A stretch of DNA of 64,000 bases from Planctomycetota bacterium (lineage in GTDB: Bacteria > Planctomycetota > UBA1135 > UBA2386): assembly GCA_020638655.1 (NCBI GenBank), contig JACKIC010000002.1, forward strand, positions 496,001 to 560,000, read 5' to 3'. The notes beneath the pieces are model-generated. The model saw only the letters and a list, made by a program, of their open reading frames with translations, was not told the origin of the DNA and made no database searches. Below are positions 27,955 to 36,174 of this stretch, piece after piece. Made by a program: the position numbers and the translations under genes. Numbering within the stretch: position 1 is the first letter of the stretch; each line of letters starts with the position of its first letter.

Positions 27955-29388
27955 ATGGTGATCCGCCTGCACAACTCGCTGACCCGGCAGCTCGAAGAAC
28001 TGCGCCCGCTGCGGCCCGGCACGGTGACGATGTACCACTGCGGACCGACGGTCTACAGCTCGCCGCACATCGGCAACTTCCGCAGCTTCCTGTTCGCCGA
28101 CGTGCTGCGCCGCTTCGTCGAGGACCAGGGGCTGGCGGTGACGCAGGTGATGAACATCACCGACGTCGGCCACCTGACGCTCGACGACATCGAGGGCGGC
28201 GAGGACAAGATGGAAGCGGCGTCGAAGAAGACCGGCAAGACCGCCTGGCAGATCGCCGAGCAGTACATCGAGGAATTCCGGCTCTGCCAGCAGCAGCTGC
28301 GCGTGCGCCTGCCGCACCACATGCCGCGCGCCACCGAGTTCATCGCGCAGATGGGGGTGATCATCGACGACCTGCTGGCCAAGGACGTCGCCTATCAGGT
28401 GAACGGCAGCGTCTACTTCGCGATCGAGAAGTTCCCGGCTTACGGCAAGCTGTCCGGCAAGGTCATCGACGAACTCGAGGAGGGCGCGCGCGTCGCGGTC
28501 AACGACGAGAAGCACGACCCGCGCGACTTCGCCCTGTGGAAGGTCGACGCCAAGCACCAGATGCAGTGGGACGCGCCGTTCCGCGGCGGCAGCCGGGGCT
28601 TCCCCGGCTGGCACATCGAGTGCTCGGCGATGTCGACGCACTACCTCGGCGAGCAGCTCGACATCCACACCGGTGGTGAGGACAACATGTTCCCGCACCA
28701 CGAGTGCGAGATCGCGCAGACCGAGGCGCACACCGGCAAGCGCTTCGTGTCGATCTGGATGCATGCGCGTCACCTGCTCGTCGACGGCAAGAAGATGAGC
28801 AAGAGCCTCGGCAACTTCTTCACCGTCGCCGACATCCTCGGCAAGGGCTACACCGGCCTCGAACTGCGCTACGCGCTGATCCGGGTGCAGTACCGGCAAT
28901 CGTTGAACTTCACCCTCGCCGGCCTCGACGAGGCACGCGCCGCGATCGCCCGCGTGCAGCAGTGCCGGCGGCGTCTGGTGCGGCTGCGCGACGGTCTCGA
29001 GCGCGCCGGTGGCGACAGCCTCGGTGAGGCGGTGACCAGCGCGAACGAGGCGTTCACGGCCGCGATGAGCGACGACCTCAACGTCAGCGAGGCGCTCGCC
29101 GCGGTGGCGGCGCTGGTTGCCGCGAGTAACAAGGCGACGCCTTTGCGCGACGACGCGACGGCGGCGCTGGCGGCGTTCGCGCGGTTCGAGGACGTGCTGG
29201 GTTGCTTCGGCGACGAGCCGGCCGCCGTGGACGAGGCGCCGGCCGAACTGCGCCAGCTGCTCGGCCAGCGCAATGCCGCGAAGAAGCAGAAGGACTGGGC
29301 GGCCGCGGACCGCATCCGCGACGAGATCGCCGCGGCTGGGTGGAAGATCGTCGACGCCCCGACCGGAGCCCGGCTCGAGAAGGCGTGA
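27955..29388 (+). CDS. cysS: Cysteinyl-tRNA synthetase
   Basis: This 477-residue class I synthetase has normal family length. It shows the zinc Cys29 in YHCGPTVY, the HIGN form of the HIGH motif at 38-41, the second zinc Cys in WHIECSA, the HTGGEDNMFPHHECE segment with the remaining zinc ligands, and KMSKS near 280-284. The C-terminal anticodon-binding domain ends with QRNAAKKQKDWAAADRIRDEIAAAGW, which is typical. It ligates cysteine to tRNA-Cys in the cytoplasm; a tRNA-Cys(GCA) gene lies in the same window near 63.3 kb. It is transcribed divergently from the kinase across about 95 bases. Confidence 0.98.
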   Translation: MVIRLHNSLTRQLEELRPLRPGTVTMYHCGPTVYSSPHIGNFRSFLFADVLRRFVEDQGLAVTQVMNITDVGHLTLDDIEGGEDKMEAASKKTGKTAWQIAEQYIEEFRLCQQQLRVRLPHHMPRATEFIAQMGVIIDDLLAKDVAYQVNGSVYFAIEKFPAYGKLSGKVIDELEEGARVAVNDEKHDPRDFALWKVDAKHQMQWDAPFRGGSRGFPGWHIECSAMSTHYLGEQLDIHTGGEDNMFPHHECEIAQTEAHTGKRFVSIWMHARHLLVDGKKMSKSLGNFFTVADILGKGYTGLELRYALIRVQYRQSLNFTLAGLDEARAAIARVQQCRRRLVRLRDGLERAGGDSLGEAVTSANEAFTAAMSDDLNVSEALAAVAALVAASNKATPLRDDATAALAAFARFEDVLGCFGDEPAAVDEAPAELRQLLGQRNAAKKQKDWAAADRIRDEIAAAGWKIVDAPTGARLEKA

Positions 29389-29472
29389 TCGGTCGGACCG
29401 GACGGCGGGCCCCGTCGTAAGATGGGCGTCCGCCGCAACTCGAGCCCGCCCGCGGGCGAATTCGACCAGACC

Positions 29473-30147
29473 ATGAGATCCGACCGAGCCGCGACCCTGT
29501 TCACCCTGCTGTTCCTGCTGGTGGCCTGTTCCTGTTCTCCCGCCGAGAAGCCGGACCCGGCGGCTGGCGCGGCTTCACATTCGGGCGCGGAGCGGGTTGT
29601 TTCGGCTGGCGAGGTGGCCGAGAAGCGGGGTTCGAAGGAGCCCGAAGCCGACCCGATGACCTCCGACCACTCCGCTGCCAACCAGAATCCCGCTGCCAAC
29701 CAAAACCCCGCTGCCAACGAAGGCGCCGCCGCCAAGGACGGCGCGCGCAAGTCGCCGGCCTACAACGAGCTGACCGCCGAGGAGCAGCGCGTGATCCTGC
29801 ACAAGGGCACCGAGCGGCCGTGGACCGGGGAGTACACGACCCACAAGGACGCCGGCACCTACATCTGCCGCCAGTGCAACGCGCCGCTCTACCGCTCGAC
29901 CGACAAGTTCGACAGCCACTGCGGCTGGCCGAGCTTCGACGACGAGCTGCCGGGCGCGGTCGATCGCCACATCGACAGCGACGGCTACCGCATCGAGATC
30001 GTCTGCGCGAACTGCGGCGGGCACCTCGGACACGTGTTCGAGGGCGAGCGCTTCACGGCGAAGAACACGCGGCACTGCGTCAACTCGGTGTCGATCAAGT
30101 TCGTCCCGGCCGACAAGGAGTTGCCGGCGAAGATCTTGCGCAAGTGA
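29473..30147 (+). CDS. msrB: Peptide-methionine (R)-S-oxide reductase, lipoprotein form
   Basis: The protein is 224 residues from the ATG at 29473. The signal TLLFLLVAC is a lipobox (Cys19), so this MsrB is exported and lipid-anchored. A repeat-bearing linker (NQNPAA units) leads to the catalytic domain: YNELTAEEQRVILHKGTERPWTGEY, zinc cysteines in CRQC and CANC, GWPSFDDE, and the catalytic Cys in RHCVNSVSI. It repairs R-sulfoxides of methionine in proteins, here probably in the periplasm. Its TGA stop (30145-30147) uses the first two bases of an insertion sequence, so the last residues or the stop itself may have been set by that insertion. Confidence 0.93.
   Translation: MRSDRAATLFTLLFLLVACSCSPAEKPDPAAGAASHSGAERVVSAGEVAEKRGSKEPEADPMTSDHSAANQNPAANQNPAANEGAAAKDGARKSPAYNELTAEEQRVILHKGTERPWTGEYTTHKDAGTYICRQCNAPLYRSTDKFDSHCGWPSFDDELPGAVDRHIDSDGYRIEIVCANCGGHLGHVFEGERFTAKNTRHCVNSVSIKFVPADKELPAKILRK
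29671..29733 (+). repeat. 18-base tandem repeat in msrB linker
   Basis: Two 18-base units (29680-29697 and 29698-29715, AACCA.AA.CCCGCTGCC, differing at 2 positions) are flanked by partial copies on both sides. They encode NQNPAA NQNPAA and a drifted NEGAAA. They lie in the flexible linker between lipid anchor and enzyme domain, where copy-number change would alter linker length without changing the frame. Confidence 0.75.
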
Positions 30148-30169
30148 ACTGATTCCTTCCGTGGTGCAC
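30146..30169. repeat. Left terminal inverted repeat of the IS
   Basis: The 24 bases starting GAACTGATTCCTTCCGTGG match the reverse complement of 31340-31363 except at the 20th and 22nd positions. The G and A of its first two bases complete the msrB TGA. Confidence 0.85.
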
Positions 30170-30217
30170 ATGCCCAGGTGAGCCGCGAACGCCGGCCCCG
30201 CATCGTCACCGAAGGGG

Positions 30218-31273
30218 TCAGGCGACCATGCGAGTGCGCACCGTCTGCGCGCCGCTCTTGCTCATCGGGTGGATGCTCCGATCGCCCCAGTCCTGCCGCC
30301 AGGCCAACACCTCTGCGGCGTCGAGGTTGCGCGGCGCGAGGCCGAGCAGTTTGGCCGGGGTCTCGTCCTCCATGTCATGGTTGAAGCGCCGCCGCACGAA
30401 GTTGCGGTAGACGGCGAACAGTTGCGCGTGGTCGAGCAGGCGCATCGCGCACTTGGTGACCAGCCAGGACTTGCGCCGCAGCCGGCCGCAGTTGTCGCGC
30501 GACATCGCCAGCGTCACGTTGATTGGGAACAACGGGTTGTGCCTGTCGCGCACCCGACGGCTCGAGGTCGTCTCGTGCGTCAGGCGGTCGCCGAAGATGC
30601 GCCTGGCGAGGGTCGCGTAGCTCGACTTCTTGTCCGTCTGCAGCAGGAGATCGCCCGCGGGGCACTTCGCCGCCAGCACTCGCAGCACCCGCTCGGTGCA
30701 CGCGCGGCTCTGGTCCTGGCGCCGACCGTTCTTGGCCTCCTCCTGGTCCTGCAGCACCCGCCGCCGCGTGCCGGGCCGAGCGAGTCGCCGGATCGAGCCG
30801 ACGTCGGCGGCGACCACGAACCAGGTCTCGCGATCGATCACGACGGGCATCGTCAGCGGGCGAATCGAGGCGCCTTCGTAGGTCTCCTCCTCGTCCATCA
30901 CGAAGACGCGACTGCTCGGAAGCAGAGGGCACAGGTTGTCGCGCAGCAGCGCGAGTGTGCGCCCCATCTTGGCCAGCTTCTGCTGCGGGCATCGCACGCC
31001 CGATCGCAGCAATCGGCTGCATTGCCTCAGGCCGACGCCGCTGCTCAGCAGCAAGAACAGGCTCTCGTTGAGCTCTGGCCGGTGGTCCCGGTAGTCGTGC
31101 CGGAACGTCTGCCGCGAGAAGCTGCGGTTACAGGACTTGCAGTGGTAGCGGGGGATGGGCGCGGCGCGGCACTTGGGCCAGTAGCTGCCGCGGCGGCGGT
31201 AGAAACGGGGCTGCGGATCGGTGTGCCTTGGGCAATCAGCGTTGGGGCAGCGTGGCGGTTTGAACGAGGGCAT
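30218..31273 (-). CDS. Transposase with N-terminal zinc ribbons (IS1/IS1595-like)
   Basis: The protein is 351 residues. Two Cys clusters near the N-terminus (CPNADCPRH and YHCKSCNRSF) form zinc ribbons typical of IS1 and IS1595 transposases. The RNase-H-like core shows a first acidic site in VFVMDEEETYEG, a second in LLLQTDKKSSY, and a third region SRRVRDRHNPLFPIN...RLRRKSW. This last region lines up by eye with the IS1 'RIERHN...GRKS' block, with Asp where IS1 has Glu, giving a possible DDD rather than DDE set. The gene is intact from ATG to stop. It fills the interval between the inverted repeats. Confidence 0.85.
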   Translation of the reverse strand: MPSFKPPRCPNADCPRHTDPQPRFYRRRGSYWPKCRAAPIPRYHCKSCNRSFSRQTFRHDYRDHRPELNESLFLLLSSGVGLRQCSRLLRSGVRCPQQKLAKMGRTLALLRDNLCPLLPSSRVFVMDEEETYEGASIRPLTMPVVIDRETWFVVAADVGSIRRLARPGTRRRVLQDQEEAKNGRRQDQSRACTERVLRVLAAKCPAGDLLLQTDKKSSYATLARRIFGDRLTHETTSSRRVRDRHNPLFPINVTLAMSRDNCGRLRRKSWLVTKCAMRLLDHAQLFAVYRNFVRRRFNHDMEDETPAKLLGLAPRNLDAAEVLAWRQDWGDRSIHPMSKSGAQTVRTRMVA

Positions 31274-31339
31274 CGACTTCTCCTGCCGGGCGCGATGTGC
31301 CGGCAGGTGTGTGGATGCCCGACCTCAACTATTGGCGAG

Positions 31340-31363
31340 GTACGCCACGGAAGGAATCAGTTC
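31340..31363. repeat. Right terminal inverted repeat of the IS
   Basis: The 24 bases ending CCACGGAAGGAATCAGTTC are the inverted partner of 30146-30169 (22 of 24 identical). The transposase ATG lies 66 bases inside this end, leaving room for its promoter. Confidence 0.85.
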
Positions 31364-31422
31364 CCGTAAGCAGCGACGCGGCGCGATTGACACCGCTCGC
31401 GCGCCCCGGTCCGCTTCCGGCC

Positions 31423-32466
31423 ATGAACGCGACCGCGGTTTCGATCTTCTCGTTGTTCGCCACCTTGGCGGCGGGTCTGTCCGGTCAGGACGGCCCGCTC
31501 GGGGCGCCCGCACCGGCGCTCGCGATCGACAAGTGCGTGACCGGCAAGGCCCCGACGGAGTTCGCTGCGGGCCAGGTCTACCTGGTCGAGTTCTGGGGCG
31601 CCGCGCCGTCGTTCGGCATCGACCGACGCCGCGAGTTCGAGCGGCTCGCCAAGGGCCACGAGGGCAAGCTGCAGGTGGTCGGGCTCATGCACGGCACCGA
31701 GTCGTTCGGCTACGACGAGGTCAAGTCGCACTACGAGGAGTTCGGCAAGGACATCGCGTTCTGCATCGGCTGGGACGAGGGCGCGAGGCTGCACGGGGCG
31801 TGGCCGATCGCGGCCGACGACGAGCCGCCGGTCGCGTTCCTCGTCGATCAGAAGGGGCGCCTGGTGTGGACCGGCGGGTTCGCGTTCCTGCCGCTGGTGC
31901 TGCCTGCGGTGCTCGCGGGTGACGTCGATCCGGCGGCTCTGGCCAAGCAGACCAAGGAGCTCGAGCAGAAGCTCGTCGCCGTCTATCTGGCCGCGGGCTT
32001 CAAGCCCGAGAAGGCGATCGAACTGCTCGACGCGCTGCTCGAGGCGCACCCGTTCCTCGCCGAGTCGATCCTGCCCGACGTGTTCGGTACGATGCTCGAA
32101 GAAGGGCACCGCGACGTGGCGATGAAGCTCGCCAAGCGCGTCTGCGACGTCGCCATCACCAGCGAGGACGCCGAACTGCTCAACGGGCTGGCCTGGGTGA
32201 TCGTCGATCCCGAGGTCGAGACCGAGGAGCGCGATCTCGCGCTCGCCGAGCGCGCGGCCAAGAAGGCCGTCGAGCTGACCAAGGAGAAGGACGCCAACGT
32301 GCTCGACACGATGGCCCGCGTCTGCTGCGCCAAGAAGGACTACGCCGGCGCGGTGAGCTGGCAGAAGAAGGCCATCGCGCTGGTCGAAGACGACGAGGAC
32401 GAGGAGATCCGCGACGCCCTGCGCGCGACGCTCGCCGAATACGAAGCGCTCGCGGGCAAGAAGTGA
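31423..32466 (+). CDS. Exported thioredoxin-like (TlpA-type) protein lacking the CxxC pair, with TPR tail
   Basis: The protein is 347 residues from the ATG at 31423. A signal peptide (VSIFSLFATLAAGLSGQ) precedes a TlpA/AhpC-like fold: GAPAPALAID, YLVEFWGAAPSFGI at residues 53-66, and VAFLVDQKGRLVWTGG. The motif that should read W-C-x-x-C is W-G-A-A-P-S, so thiol-disulfide chemistry at that site is lost. The C-terminal ~150 residues are helical repeats (LLDALLEAHPFLAES, AKKAVELTKEKDANVLDTMARV, DYAGAVSWQKKAIALVED). It may bind rather than reduce its partner (inference). Its upstream region is the right end of the IS. It overlaps the pseudouridine synthase by 4 bases (GTGA). Confidence 0.8.
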   Translation: MNATAVSIFSLFATLAAGLSGQDGPLGAPAPALAIDKCVTGKAPTEFAAGQVYLVEFWGAAPSFGIDRRREFERLAKGHEGKLQVVGLMHGTESFGYDEVKSHYEEFGKDIAFCIGWDEGARLHGAWPIAADDEPPVAFLVDQKGRLVWTGGFAFLPLVLPAVLAGDVDPAALAKQTKELEQKLVAVYLAAGFKPEKAIELLDALLEAHPFLAESILPDVFGTMLEEGHRDVAMKLAKRVCDVAITSEDAELLNGLAWVIVDPEVETEERDLALAERAAKKAVELTKEKDANVLDTMARVCCAKKDYAGAVSWQKKAIALVEDDEDEEIRDALRATLAEYEALAGKK

Positions 32467-33407
32467 GCTGGCAGGAGCAGACCGTCCCGATCGGCGAGGC
32501 CGAAGCCGGGCAGCGCCTCGATCGGCTGCTGCGCAAGCTGCTGCGCGACCTGCCGCTGTCGGCGATCTTCCGCCACCTACGCAGCGGCGGCATCCGCGTC
32601 GACGGCAAGAAGGCGGACGGGTCGCTGCGCCTCGTCGCTGGCATGACCTTGCAGCTGCGTCTACCCGCCGAGGACCTCGCCGGGCTCCACGCCGCGCCGC
32701 CACCGCCGCCGCGTTCGGGGCCGCCGGGTGCCTGGCCGCGCGAGCTCGAGCCGCGCATCGTGTTCCGCGACGACGACGTGCTCGTCGTCGACAAGCCCGC
32801 CGGCCTGGCTGCCCAGCCGGGCGCGGGGCTGCAGGGGCGCAACCTCGTCGACTGGCTCGAACACCAGGGTCTCGGCGCGCGCAGCGCGACGTTCCAGCCG
32901 GCGCCCGCGCACCGCCTCGACCTCGGCACCTCGGGCCTCATCGCCATCGGCCTGTCGCCGCTCGGCGCCCGCGGCCTCGCCGCGGCGTTCCGCGACGACC
33001 AGGTCGAGAAGGTCTACCTCGCCGTCGTGCACGGCGTGCCCGAGCCCGAGCGCGGCAGCATCGATGCGCCGCTGCGCGTGCGCGACGAGGCGGGGCCGCG
33101 CGACGTCAAGGTGGTCGTCGATCCCGCCGGCCAGCCGGCGCGCACCGACTACGAGGTCATGGGTCGCGGCCCGGGCGTCGCGCTGCTACGCCTCGTGCTG
33201 CACACCGGCCGCACGCATCAGATCCGCGCCCACCTGCGCCACCTCGGCCACCCGATCGTCGGCGACCGCCGCTACGGTTCGAGCCGCGACCTCGGCCGCC
33301 GCTTCCTGCTGCACGCCGCCGAGCTGACCTTCCCGCACCCGCGCACCGGCCAGTCCCAGCACTGCCGCAGCCGCCAGCCCCGCGACTTCGCCGCGCACCT
33401 CGGCTGA
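32463..33407 (+). CDS. RluA-family pseudouridine synthase
   Basis: The protein is 314 residues from a GTG that overlaps the previous stop. An S4-like RNA-binding region comes first (GQRLDRLLRKLLRDLPLSAIFRHLRSGGIRVDGKK), then the catalytic domain with LVVDKPAGLAAQPG, the active-site HRLDLGTSGL (Asp153) and LHTGRTHQIRAHLRHLGHPIVGDRRYG. This is the RluC/RluD type that converts uridine to pseudouridine in 23S rRNA; which position cannot be decided. A proline-rich insert (residues 77-92) between S4 and catalytic domain is unusual. The stop codon lies at the edge of a large palindrome that fills the following gap. Confidence 0.95.
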   Translation: MSWQEQTVPIGEAEAGQRLDRLLRKLLRDLPLSAIFRHLRSGGIRVDGKKADGSLRLVAGMTLQLRLPAEDLAGLHAAPPPPPRSGPPGAWPRELEPRIVFRDDDVLVVDKPAGLAAQPGAGLQGRNLVDWLEHQGLGARSATFQPAPAHRLDLGTSGLIAIGLSPLGARGLAAAFRDDQVEKVYLAVVHGVPEPERGSIDAPLRVRDEAGPRDVKVVVDPAGQPARTDYEVMGRGPGVALLRLVLHTGRTHQIRAHLRHLGHPIVGDRRYGSSRDLGRRFLLHAAELTFPHPRTGQSQHCRSRQPRDFAAHLG

Positions 33408-33502
33408 GGGTACGGTACCGGGTACGAACCACACACCGGACCACAACCTGTCGGCGGCGGAGCTGCCGACAGGTTGTGGTTTGTACCCGGTTCGGTACCC
33501 TC
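33406..33502. repeat. Large imperfect palindrome / hairpin filling the intergenic gap
   Basis: The inner stem is 15 perfect base pairs (33441-33455 CCACAACCTGTCGGC with 33465-33479) closed by a 9-base loop. Outside it lie a 12-base one-sided bulge (33429-33440) and an outer stem of 21 positions with 3 mismatches (33408-33428 with 33480-33500), extended by two further pairs. The arms repeat GGTAC motifs. It is less GC-rich than its neighbours and has no T-tract, so it is not a classic intrinsic terminator. It could be a REP/MITE-like element or a structured mRNA between the pseudouridine synthase and the glycosidase genes. Confidence 0.8.
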
Positions 33503-33512
33503 GCGCGCACCC

Positions 33513-36173
<2,661 letters not shown>

Positions 36174-36174
36174 C

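Larger units (their letters stand above)
30146..31363 (-). mobile_element. Insertion sequence, 1218 bp, with 24-bp terminal inverted repeats
   Basis: The element is bounded by inverted repeats at 30146-30169 and 31340-31363 that match at 22 of 24 positions (outer end GAACTGATTCCTTCCGTGG). Between them is one transposase gene on the minus strand. I see no target-site duplication: the left flank ends ...TTGCGCAAGT and the right flank begins CCGTAAGCAG. Either the duplication has drifted, or the element moved by recombination, or a rearrangement followed insertion. The left end abuts and contributes to the msrB stop codon. The family is uncertain; zinc ribbons and the catalytic pattern suggest an IS1/IS1595-like group. 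Confidence 0.85.
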
